This document shows, one piece after another, positions 9,127-16,989 of a stretch of 23,642 nt of DNA (positions within the stretch are counted from its first letter, which is position 1; each line of letters opens with the position of its first letter). The notes below the pieces were generated by a model that saw only the letters and a list, made by a program, of their open reading frames with translations, had not been told where the DNA came from and made no database searches. The DNA is from Pelagophyceae sp. CCMP2097 (lineage: Eukaryota; Sar; Pelagophyceae): NCBI GenBank assembly GCA_026770575.1, contig MU657440.1, forward strand, positions 1 to 23,642. Direction: 5' to 3'. A program made the position numbers and the translations under genes.

Positions 9127-10634
9127 ATGGCGCGGCTCCTGTGCGCCGTCGTCTGCGCCTGCGCCGCGAGCGCGTCGCTGCCCGCGCTGCGGCCGCGGAA
9201 GAGCACGCTGGCCTGCGCCGACCCGCTCGCCGCGCAGGACTTTACTTTGAAGTACATCGGCGGCTTGTTCACGGACCAGCGCGTCGACGGCGGCAACGGG
9301 TCCTGCGCGATCATCAAGTGGGTCGACTTTACGCCCTGGGACGCCGAGAACGCGCACAACGAGCAGTTCCACTTTCACTTTGTCCAGGCTTCCAGAAACC
9401 CGAGCGGGCCGTTGTCCCTCGTCCAGATGGAAGGCTACGTCGAATGGCTCCACGGCGACCTGAACGCCAACCAAAGAGACGAACTCTCCGATCAGCACGT
9501 CACGCTGGCCGCGGGGAACCTCGACGCCTTTGCGACGCTGTGCGTTTCCGGAAGACTATGCGGACGAGGCTTCGACTCTCGCGCCGTCTTCAACGAAGAC
9601 GTAGGTACCGCCGCGACGGCGTGCCGTTCTCGTCGTGGGCGCGGCCGCTGGCTGCAGACGGGTCCGGGAACCGCACGATGTACTCTGTGCTGGTCCAGGT
9701 CCCGCACGGCATCCTCGTCGAGATCGTGTCCGACGTTTTTGACTCCTTCGAAGGCAAGGCGTACGACGATGAGGAGCCCTCTTGTGCGCCGCGGAACATC
9801 CCGACGTTTTCCAAGGCGTACTTTGAAGCGCTGCGAACTCGCGAGCCGTTCTCATCAGAACAGCTCCCCGTCGTGGTCCCGCACTCCATGTCCTTTGCGT
9901 CGACGCACCCGGCCGAGGCGGCGCAGTTCGTGGAGCAGTTCATGGGCGGGCCCGTCGTGCCGCAGTCTTTGCCGGAAGGCTGCGACGGCGAGATTGTCAT
10001 CGGGCTCAACTCGTTCGAGAACCCGACTTACCCTTTCTACATCCAATGGCTGCACCACCCAAAGGCGCGCAAAGGCTCCATCGGCCTTTCGGAGACGGAA
10101 GAGTACCTCGAGATGCTCCACGGGTGCGTTTGCCTGCGGAGCGGGGATTTTGCGGAGCGGGGTCCCTTTTTACATTCATCTCCCTTTTTACATTCATCTC
10201 CCTTTTTACATTCATCTCCCTTTTTACGCGCATTCATCTGCCGCCCTCAGGAACCTGACCGAGGACCACTACGACCAATACATGGACGACCACCTCGGCA
10301 TGGAGACTGTTCAGCGCGGCGATTCGGCGTTCGGGCCGTTTGTGGACGAGTGGCGCACCGCGGGCCTCGAGTGGTTCCACAGGATGGCCGCATGGGACGG
10401 TACGTGCTTGCCTCGTTTCAAGTCACACTCGAAGGATGTGATCTTTCAGCCTCGTGCAACACTTTAGGCGTCGACAGTTTCCTAGAGGCCCCGGGCGGCG
10501 TCATTCTCGAGACTATGGTCGCCGAGGCCGACGGGACGCACTTCGGCCTCGCCGTCGTCGACTGGGACATCTGCTCGCCGCTGCCCGCCCCGGCGCGCCG
10601 CGTCCCGCTCCCGGGCCGCCCCGCGACCGCCTGA
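9127..10634 (+). CDS. Secreted protein with two VOC-like repeats, function unknown
   Basis: Predicted exons 9127-9604, 9658-10123, 10251-10399, 10468-10634 give 419 residues with closed phases. The start MARLLCAVVCACAASASLPA is a typical signal peptide. The mature protein is an internal duplication. Half 1 (about 30-195) has FTLKYIGGLF, VEWLHGDLNANQRDELSDQH and QVPHGILVEIVSD. Half 2 (about 225-395) has PAEAAQFVEQFMGGPV, EMLHGNLTEDHYDQYMDDH and EAPGGVILETMVAE. The spacing of a substrate-strand, an EQF/LGG-like helix and a final PxGxxxE strand suggests a divergent VOC fold; this is inference and no metal-site set is complete. It sits beside two other secreted genes. The C-terminus (PAPARRVPLPGRPATA) is low complexity. 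Substrate and reaction are unknown. Confidence 0.8.
10164..10239 (+). repeat. 18-bp minisatellite inside intron 2 of the secreted VOC-like gene
   Basis: Three exact copies of ccctttttacattcatct (10164-10217) and a fourth with a cgcg insertion (10218-10239) fill most of the 127-nt intron 10124-10250. They form a long pyrimidine-rich run ending ccgccctcag at the acceptor. The unit is a multiple of three, so the intron has no stop in the upstream exon's frame. Confidence 0.92.
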
Positions 10635-10670
10635 GGCCCTTTCCAAATTTTCATGTACAAATTAGACCAA

Positions 10671-11495
10671 TTATTCCACCAGCTTCGCTGTGGCGGATGG
10701 GGCGCGGAACGCGTCATCGTAGTAGAGGCCCGTGAGGTGGTTCTTCGCGACAACTCTCCACTTCTGTCCATCGAGCCAGAGTAAAAAGTCTTCTTGTGTG
10801 CAAAAGTCGCTCACGCCAGGAAAGCACTGCGTCTCCTCGAGGGCCGGCGTCGGGCCCTCGTGCTCCACGAGGAAGAAGATGTACCTGTGGGGTCTTCCTT
10901 GAGCCCTCGGGTCCTGAACGTCATGTAGAAAGCTCTCTCGAATGCGACACGAGGAGGAGGTGGTGCTCACGGCTGCGTCGGGCTCGGGCCGTGGCGCGGC
11001 CAGTCGTCGCCTGCGTCGCTCGTGAACGACGCGAGGGTCCGTGTTGCGACGGGGTCCGCAGCAAACGCTCACCGTGGATCTTGGTCGCAGCGGAAACGTT
11101 GCCCTCCCCGAGGAGCATGCCGGGCGTGACGTCGCCCACGATCCAGTGCAGGTGCCTGCGGGCCGGAGACGTGCAAAGGCGCCGAATCTGTCGCGGGTCA
11201 CGCACACGAGGCCGTCTGAGACAACATCGGGCCAGCTCCGGGGCGGATTCGTGTCCGACTCGGTGCTGATGTAGAGCAGCGTGTACGTCTTGTTTGGGTT
11301 TGCGCGCGGGAAGCGGACGGTCGGCTCAATGGCGATGTCGCTCTTTAAGAACAAGTTGCCACAGTTGACCACGCTGTTGTAGTACGTAATCTGGTCGTAG
11401 GAAATGCGCAGGTCGGCGTCGCAGTCCAGCGGCAGCAGCATCGCGCCGCCCGTCCACGCGCAGGCCAAGAGGCCCAGGGCCCACCGCGCAGCCAT
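10671..11495 (-). CDS. Secreted phosphatidylethanolamine-binding protein (PEBP) family member
   Basis: Predicted exons (descending) 11495-11206, 11155-11073, 11010-10971, 10905-10671 give 215 residues with closed phases. MAARWALGLLACAWTGGA looks like a signal peptide. The PEBP signatures appear in order: NPNKTYTLLYIS (about 69-80), then STESDTNPP where family members usually have DPDAPSR, VHLHWIVGDVTPG (about 97-109) and GPSPTQPAQGRPHRYIFFLV (about 130-150), with C-terminal GLYYDDAFRA. PEBPs bind phospholipid head groups or act as kinase or protease regulators; with a signal peptide this one is probably extracellular or luminal. The last acceptor (CCCGAG at 10906) is weak but is the one that keeps phase. 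The frame extends upstream to 11588, but the ATG at 11495 fits the signal peptide. It is divergent from the tyrosinase, with 171 bp between starts. Confidence 0.82.
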   Translation of the reverse strand: MAARWALGLLACAWTGGAMLLPLDCDADLRISYDQITYYNSVVNCGNLFLKSDIAIEPTVRFPRANPNKTYTLLYISTESDTNPPRSWPDVVSDGLVCVTRDRFGAFARLRPAGTCTGSWATSRPACSSGRATFPLRPRSTVSVCCGPRRNTDPRVVHERRRRRLAAPRPEPDAAVSTTSSSCRIRESFLHDVQDPRAQGRPHRYIFFLVEHEGPTPALEETQCFPGVSDFCTQEDFLLWLDGQKWRVVAKNHLTGLYYDDAFRAPSATAKLVE

Positions 11496-11666
11496 CGTGG
11501 CGCGGAGCTTTCCAGGAATGGGTGTTCTACGAATTTTACCAGGGTTGACCCGTGGTATGACCACGACCAGGTAGTATGGCCCTGTCAAATGGAAAAAGCG
11601 TAACCACGCTTTCCAAGCAAGTTCTTCAGGGGAAGGTCAAGGCTCGGTGACGACGCGGTGGGCGCG
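11496..11666. promoter_or_regulatory. Short divergent promoter between PEBP and tyrosinase
   Basis: Only 171 bp separate the two start codons. Both genes encode secreted proteins, so a shared bidirectional promoter is possible. cccgtggtatgaccacgacc (about 11549-11568) contains a short inverted repeat (gtggt/accac). No TATA box is evident. Confidence 0.45.
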
Positions 11667-13214
11667 ATGCAGCGCGTCTTCTGCGCCGTGGTATGCCTGG
11701 CCGCAAGCGCGTCGTCGCGGCAGAGCATCCGTAAAGAGATTCGGAATCTGACGGACGCAGAGCTCGACCTCTTCGTCGATGCCATGTGGACCCTGAAGAG
11801 GGTGGACGCCGCAACCGGCGTGGCGAAATACGGTGCGCTTCCCCGTCGTAGAGCCGGCGTGGCTTCAAGGGTGAAGAATCTATTCTCCCGGCTTGAACGC
11901 GTCGCCTGTGTGGCCCACGCGACGCGCAGGCGACGCGTTCAAGCCGTACGACTACTTCGTCGCGAAGCACATCGACGCCTCGCTCAACTACGAGTGCGAC
12001 GTCGCCCACTTCTCCCCAATCTTCAGCATCTGGCACCGTGCGTCTCTTGCATGTTCATGACCCGCGGCGGTCCATGACCCGCTTTTGTCGTTGGGGCGCG
12101 TATAGAGCCGCGGGATGCATAGGCGCGCTCGAGGTGGAGTTTGAAAAGTCGCTGCTGGCGGTGGAGCCGTTGTTGCCGGGCCTGCCGTATTGGGATTATC
12201 GGCAAGACGCGGAGGCGCCCGCAGAGTCGGCCGTCTTCTCGTCCAAGTATTTCGGCGCCTTCGTCGGTGACGCTTCCAAAGGCTTCCAGGTCACCAACGG
12301 CCGGTTCGGTAACTGGCCCGTTGCGTCTGGGAACTCCACTCAAACGAATTGGACAAATTTGCACGGTTTCCTCCGCGGGCCAATGTCGATGAACGACGCC
12401 CCTACGAACACCAGAAACGGCGGGACCATGTGCGGCGTGCCCATGGGCGTCGGCAACGCCTCGGGGTGGGACAGGTGCGTCTCTCGTGGTTTTGGTCAAA
12501 CGCGACCACCGCAAGCGTAGGTGCCTCGGCTTTGCCGCTATTAAGGACTTCCACTACTGCCTTGACTTTGACGTCCACGGCATGGCGCATTTCGGTGTCG
12601 GTGGCGGGTGGCCGCGGTTTGAAGCGCAAGTGCCCATCGAAAAGCCGACGAGCTTGTACGAACCGCCAGAATGCGCCTCTTTCTACGGCATGGTCGGGGA
12701 CGTCATCGAAGGCCGAGGCAAAGGCTCCTACCGCTACCCTCTCACGCGAGGCTGCCTCGTCTGCCCGGACTGCGATGCCAAAGGTCTGGCCGCGGAGGAG
12801 TGCGTCTGCACCTGCGCCAACGCGGACTGCAGCTGCCCGGGCCTCTGGAGCGGCGACCCTTCCATTGTCGAGACCATCGTCGACCCGGAACGCGTCCAAG
12901 TTGTGGGCGACATGTACGACCCGATCAGCTCGCCCAACGACCCCTTGTTCTTTTTGCACCACGCGAACATGGATCGCTACTTGAGCGCGTGGATGCACAA
13001 GCACCGCGACCAGTCGCCCTTTTTCAACTTCCCGGAGGACCCCAAGACGGAGCCCTATTGTTCCGCGCATCTGCTGGACGGGACTCTGGGCGGTCCGTTT
13101 CCCTTCTTCGGCCTCGTCCGAGGCGCCGCCGCAGACGTCCCCATGACCGTCCGAGACGTCTTTACGCACTACGGCATCCACACCGCGCCATACGTCTACG
13201 ACACGCTCCAATAA
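11667..13214 (+). CDS. Secreted tyrosinase (type 3 copper monooxygenase)
   Basis: Predicted exons 11667-11832, 11930-12037, 12123-12474, 12521-13214 give 439 residues with closed phases. The N-terminus MQRVFCAVVCLAASASS is a signal peptide. The CuA site reads H69...H82-F-S-P-I-F-S-I-W-H91-R, with the expected eight residues between the last two His, followed by ALEVEFEKSLL and LPYWDY. The CuB site has H228-G-M-A-H232 and DPLFFLHHANMDR (ligand His356). The enzyme should oxidise phenols to quinones using O2, as in melanin or phenolic cross-linking. A Cys-rich insertion (CLVCPDCDAKGLAAEECVCT and CANADCSCPG, about 293-320) lies between the two CuB motifs and is unusual. AATAAA at 13210-13215 overlaps the stop codon. 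A larger intron loss or gain is unlikely because the motif order is complete. Confidence 0.92.
11889..11946 (+). repeat. Perfect 20-bp inverted repeat across the tyrosinase intron 1 acceptor
   Basis: The arms at 11889-11908 and 11927-11946 are exact reverse complements and enclose an 18-nt loop. The right arm contains the splice acceptor CAG (11927-11929) and the first 17 nt of exon 2, which encode DAFKP. The left arm is inside the intron. Confidence 0.93.
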
Positions 13215-13258
13215 AACTTTTCCCTTTTGTTCCGGGGCCATTCCGTCTCGGATTCCTT

Positions 13259-13305
13259 ATAGGAATTCCTATGCACCAGGGCAGCTTAGCTGGCGCCCAG
13301 CTAAG
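13259..13305. terminator. Two palindromes between the convergent tyrosinase and RRM genes
   Basis: ATAGGAATTCCTAT (13259-13272) is a perfect palindrome and repeats the one at 1556-1569. Twelve bases on, CTTAGCTGG-CGC-CCAGCTAAG (13285-13305) is a perfect 9-bp stem with a 3-nt loop. They sit 45-90 bp past the tyrosinase stop and about 200 bp past the RRM gene's stop. A role in 3'-end formation or transcription arrest is plausible but not shown. Confidence 0.4.
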
Positions 13306-13505
13306 TGCAGTAAAGTGTCCGTTGACTAAGTTTCGAGGCGGCGTTTTTGGCGTTCTAGTCTCGGCGGGGCGCGCGGGGTGCGTGGGAGGTGTCGCGCGCA
13401 GGTTCGCGCGCTCTTTCGGGTTTTTTTTTTCTTTTTCCCCTAGGACGATTTCGAGGTTGACCCGGGGCCACTGGCAGTCTTCCTTTGAATCGTACGAATC
13501 GAGTT

Positions 13506-14773
13506 TTAGAGCATATCCTGCGGCGGCGGCGGGAGGCTAAACGCCGCGCCGGCCGGCGGGCCGAAGCCGCTCGAGGCGCCCGTGCCGCCGCCCGGGCCGC
13601 CGAAGCCGCTTGATGCGCTGGGACCGCCCCCCGGACCGCCCCCCGGACCGCCCCCCGGACCGCCAAAGCCTTGGCCCGGCGCGGGCTGGAACGAAGAGTG
13701 CGGGAACTGGTGCTTGTTTTCCTAGCGTGGTGGTAGGCGGCGGAAGCAGGCGCGTCTGAGGGCTTTCCCGGCCCCTCGTCGCGAAAGGATTGTCTGCCCC
13801 TGGTGGTTCCCCGGGCGCGGCCTTTACGATCTCTTGGCGCGATTCGGCGGATTTCACGTCGATCTGCCGGCCGAGGATCTCGTGCGGCATGGCCACGACG
13901 GCGTTTGCGGCTTCGCGAGAACCGTACGTCACAAACCCGAAACCCCGAGACCGCCCCGTCAAACGGTCGCGCCTGTCACGTTCCTCAGAGGTCGCGGCAA
14001 GGGGAGAGACGCACATGACGACGCAGTCGACAATGACGCCAAAGGCCTCAAAATGATTGCGCAGGTCGTCGTCCGTCACCTGCGGCTGCAGCCCGCCGAT
14101 GAAGCATTTCGACTTGACGGCGCCGTCGGGCAGCGCAGCCGGCCGCGCCTAGCCGCGGCCGTCGCGGTGGAGCCGCGCACTTGAATGCTTACCGGTGTAG
14201 GCGGCCTCGGCTGTTGGTCCTTCGGGACTGCATGTTTGATATCCATCTTCCGCCCATCTATAACATGTTCGCGCGAGAGGATCGCCTCCGCGGGGCCGGC
14301 GCCGCGCACGGTGACGAAGCCGAAACCCCGAGATTGACCTGAAAAGGCCTCGTCGCGGGAGCCCCGTTTGTGCAACGCTTCAAATTCACATTGTGCAACG
14401 CTTCTAATCACGCGCCGTTGTTGCGTTGGACCGATGCCTCGATGACGACGCCGAATCGGGCAAAGTAGTCGCCGAGGGCCTGCTCGTCCCACTGGTACGA
14501 GACTCCACCAACAAAGAGCTTCGTCGGGGCGGCATCTTGCGGCCGATTGCCAAAGTCCGACTGCTGCTGCATCTGCATCTGCATCGGCGGCGGCGGCGGC
14601 TGCATCTGCATCTGCATCTGCGGCATCTGCGGCTGCTGCTGCTGCTGCTGCTGCTGTTGCGGGCCCAACGGCCCTTCGAACGACGTCGTCCGAAGGACGT
14701 ATTCCGCGTCGCCGCCGCCAAACGGCAGCACCGTCGGCTCGTACGGCCCGCACGACCCCGGCGGTAGCATCAT
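13506..14773 (-). CDS. Two-RRM RNA-binding protein (hnRNP A/Musashi/DAZAP1-like)
   Basis: Predicted exons (descending) 14773-14416, 14338-14193, 14148-14015, 13972-13828, 13721-13506 give 332 residues with closed phases. After a Gln/Met/Pro-rich start (Q9 and repeated QM, about residues 38-72) comes RRM1, with RNP2 KLFVGGVS (85-92) and RNP1 RGFGFVTV (about 124). RRM2 has RNP2 KCFIGGLQ (about 182) and RNP1 RGFGFVTY (about 225). The tail is GGPGGGP repeats plus SSGFG, ending LPPPPQDML. Such proteins bind mRNA in nucleus and cytoplasm, affecting splicing, stability or translation. The prion-like Q and G tracts could support condensates. Intron 1 needs a GC donor (14415) and intron 4 (13722-13827, donor GTAAAG) is the least certain. 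An in-frame ATG at 14929 is an alternative start. Confidence 0.88.
13621..13662 (-). repeat. 12-bp tandem repeat encoding GGPG in the RRM protein tail
   Basis: The unit ggaccgcccccc recurs three times plus a partial copy. It encodes the GPGG tail on the minus strand. Confidence 0.85.
14339..14415 (-). other. GC-AG intron 1 of the RRM gene, with internal direct repeat
   Basis: Joining EASVQRNN to GQSRGFGF keeps RRM1 collinear only with donor GCGCGT at 14415 and acceptor TTTTCAG at 14339, phase 1. The 77-nt intron contains two copies of ttgtgcaacgcttc (14368-14381 and 14391-14404, plus strand), 23 bp apart. Confidence 0.65.
14571..14659 (-). repeat. Hexamer and CTG/CAG microsatellites coding Met-Gln and poly-Gln
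   Basis: Runs of tgcatc (about 14571-14583 and 14601-14620) encode QM repeats. A run of ctg codons (14633-14659) encodes nine Gln. Both are in frame in the RRM gene's first exon. Confidence 0.9.
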
Positions 14774-14986
14774 CGCGAAGGAAGGAGGACTAACTTCCGC
14801 CGCCTCGAGCGTGACGCCTCTCTCCTCGCCGAAAATGGCTTTCGGCGAAAGAAAACTGGCTCTATCTGGCTCTTCAGAGTGGGCCTCGAGGCACCACGCC
14901 TCAGCGGTCACGACGGTCAAATGGGGCATCTGCTCAAAGAGCACGTCTGGTTGAGAGAAGAGGGGCGGACGGAGTTGCCTCGGGGG

Positions 14987-16671
14987 CTAGCGCTTCTTCT
15001 TCTTGGCCTTGCTCGACGAATTCGACTGCGGCGGCGCCTTGCTGCCGGGTGGCGAGGTGAAGAGCTGGTCGGCGCGCGGGACGACGGGTTGCGGCGCGGC
15101 GCCGACGGTCGGCGCGGCGCGGGTCGGCTCGGGGCGGCTGTCGGGCTCGGGGATGCCGTAATGCGCGCGTTTCTTGGCGAGGGCGGCGGTTCGCGTGCCG
15201 TCGTCGTCCGGGAAGTAATACGTGGTGAGCTCCGACCCCGCGGCCATGTCGCCGCGCGCGACCACGGTCATGGTGTGGTCGGCGACGTCCCGCGCCGTGT
15301 TGTGGTTCGGCGCGTGATTCATGAACGACGTCCTAGCGCGGCAACGACGGTTGACGGCACTTGCTCCAGAACTCTGGCGTCTAGCTCGCCTCTCAAGACT
15401 CCGTTTTTCGTCCCTGCGGTTGTCCAGGTTGTCCGATCTTGATACACTGACGAGCACAGCACGAAGAGCGCAGAGCCGTTGTGAGCCGACCCGGAAAGAC
15501 TTTCAAACGAGTTTGAGAAGATGACGCGCGCGGCTCGGCCGGCGCTGATCTGCGGCACGTCGCGAGGCGGCGCGGCGTCGTCTTCAAAGAGCGCCATGTC
15601 GGGCACGTCCGACCGCGGCTCGCCGTAGTAGAGGCAGGCGACGCGCGCGCGCAGGATCGGGTCTCCGGCGAGGCGAGAGACCAAAGCAGAGACGAGGTCG
15701 GCGTTAGACCCCGTCGAATAGCTCTTGCCGTCGCCCGCGACCATGAGTCGCCCTTGAGCAGTGACGTCCACGCTGACGATGGCCCGCTCGCGGAAGAGCA
15801 GCTCGCCGCGGCGCACGGCGCGCGTCGTCACCAGACCGCGCATGCGCCCCTCGATGAGCGCGACCTTGACCGGGCCGACGTAATTTCCGGCGGCGGCCGC
15901 GGTGTCTGCGTTGGCCACGACGCGCGGGTCTACCTCGTCGGCCCACGCCACGTTGCACGGGTTATCGACGCGGAGGCTGCGGTTGCCCTGTCCCATCACT
16001 TTGTAGTAGGGCTGCTTGACCGCGAGGCGCAGGCCGCTCGGGAACTTGGCCGCGACGTCGTCCAAGCTCGCATCGGCGCGCACGACATTGTACATATAAA
16101 GCATCGTCGACCCGCCAAAATCGTCGTCGACAACGGCCGAAACCGCGGTGAACTTCGTCGCGGCGACAGCGAGCGTGACCCAGAGCACGCATCCGACGTG
16201 CACGTGGTTCACCTCAAGGTCCGCGATAGAGATTGGCCGCAGTTTATCGACTGCAACGTCGCACATGTTGGCCTCTGAGACTTCGTCACCGGTAGTCGTC
16301 TGGTTGTTCATGAAGTTTCCGTCGCGGCTCAGCATCGCCCTCAGCTGATGCCCGCCGATCTCGTGCCGCATGATCATCTCCATCCGTGACGCTTCGAAGC
16401 CGCCGGCGCACACTGCGTGCCACTGCGCGCGCATTTCCGCGGTCACTTTGCCCGATTCCAGCGCTCCCACCAACATGCTATTGTACGCGGACCGCTTGCT
16501 CGGCGACAGGTCCGCCAGGCCACCAAAGGCGACACCGGTCAGCTCCTGGACATCCTTCATGGCGGCCCGGGCTTGGTCACTCTGCGAGCTCGACGCGGCG
16601 GCCCGGTGCGCGCAGCGCGGCAGGCGGCGGAGGCCCGCCGCCAGATGCGACGCCGCAAACAGCCCGCGCAT
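14987..16671 (-). CDS. SET-domain protein, paralog 1 of a tandem array
   Basis: Exon 1 16671-15452, intron 15451-15333 (GTCAGT...CTAG, 119 nt), exon 2 15332-14987; 521 residues. Without splicing the frame ends at 15319, before the catalytic half, so the intron is needed. The Arg-rich, acid-poor start (MRGLFAASHLAAGLRRLPRC) resembles a mitochondrial presequence. A central domain (about 140-245: VHVGCVLWVTLAV, STMLYMYNV, LRLAVKQPYYKVMG, LRVDNPCNVAWAD) matches the OB-like part seen in fungal and oomycete TPR-SET proteins as I recall them; no TPR is visible. The SET half begins RMRGLVTTRAVRRGELLFRE (about 272) and ends with MNHAPNHNT and ELTTYYFPDD, the SMYD-type NH...ELTxxYF core. The tail ends SKAKKKKR. 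Likely a protein lysine methyltransferase; substrate unknown. Confidence 0.85.
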
Positions 16672-16708
16672 GATCGCTGCGACAGTCCCAGAGGTTCAGA
16701 AAAGATCT

Positions 16709-16745
16709 CCAGTGTCGGACAATCGGCCCCCAGTGTCGGACAATT
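16709..16745 (-). promoter_or_regulatory. Two copies of a 15-bp motif upstream of SET paralog 1
   Basis: ccagtgtcggacaat occurs at 16709-16723 and 16730-16744, 21 bp apart centre to centre, 38-74 bp before the ATG. Two helical turns of spacing would suit a paired transcription-factor site. I did not find it upstream of the other two SET genes. Confidence 0.5.
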
Positions 16746-16951
16746 CGAAATCGACCGCCCAAGCGGACGGGCGCGCACGCCATCCCGACGAGCCCGCCGA
16801 CCATGGCCACCGCTGGCACGCGCCCATGCGCCACCCTTTCCCTTCGCCAAAACGTTTTAGCGACAATCCCGGTTGGTATTTGTCGCGCGCTCCACGGCGG
16901 CTGGGCCCAACAGCACGCGCACGCGCGGCACGAACACGTGCGCGTCAGGCT

Positions 16952-16979
16952 CCTCTGGGGTATAAAAGGGCTCCAGAGG
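16952..16979 (+). promoter_or_regulatory. TATA box inside an inverted repeat, plus strand
   Basis: TATAAAAG at 16961-16968 is a consensus TATA box read on the plus strand. It is flanked by exact 7-bp arms cctctgg (16952-16958) and ccagagg (16973-16979). The known genes on both sides are on the minus strand, so any transcript it starts would be antisense to SET paralog 2. Confidence 0.45.
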
Positions 16980-16989
16980 ACCTCGTTAT

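Larger units (their letters stand above)
16672..16989. promoter_or_regulatory. Upstream region of SET paralog 1
   Basis: These 318 bp hold a tandem motif and a TATA-containing hairpin (listed separately) but no gene on the sense strand. A long plus-strand frame passes through; I treat it as an antisense shadow of the SET genes. Confidence 0.45.

Noticed and set aside
12038..12122. Tyrosinase exon 3 starting at 12038 or after tatag at 12105
   Set aside because: Only the acceptor gcatag ending 12122 gives WHRALEVEFEKSL in the phase required by exon 2.
12671..13540. Long plus-strand frame overlapping tyrosinase exon 4
   Set aside because: It is a shifted shadow of exon 4. The tyrosinase frame carries the copper-site motifs.
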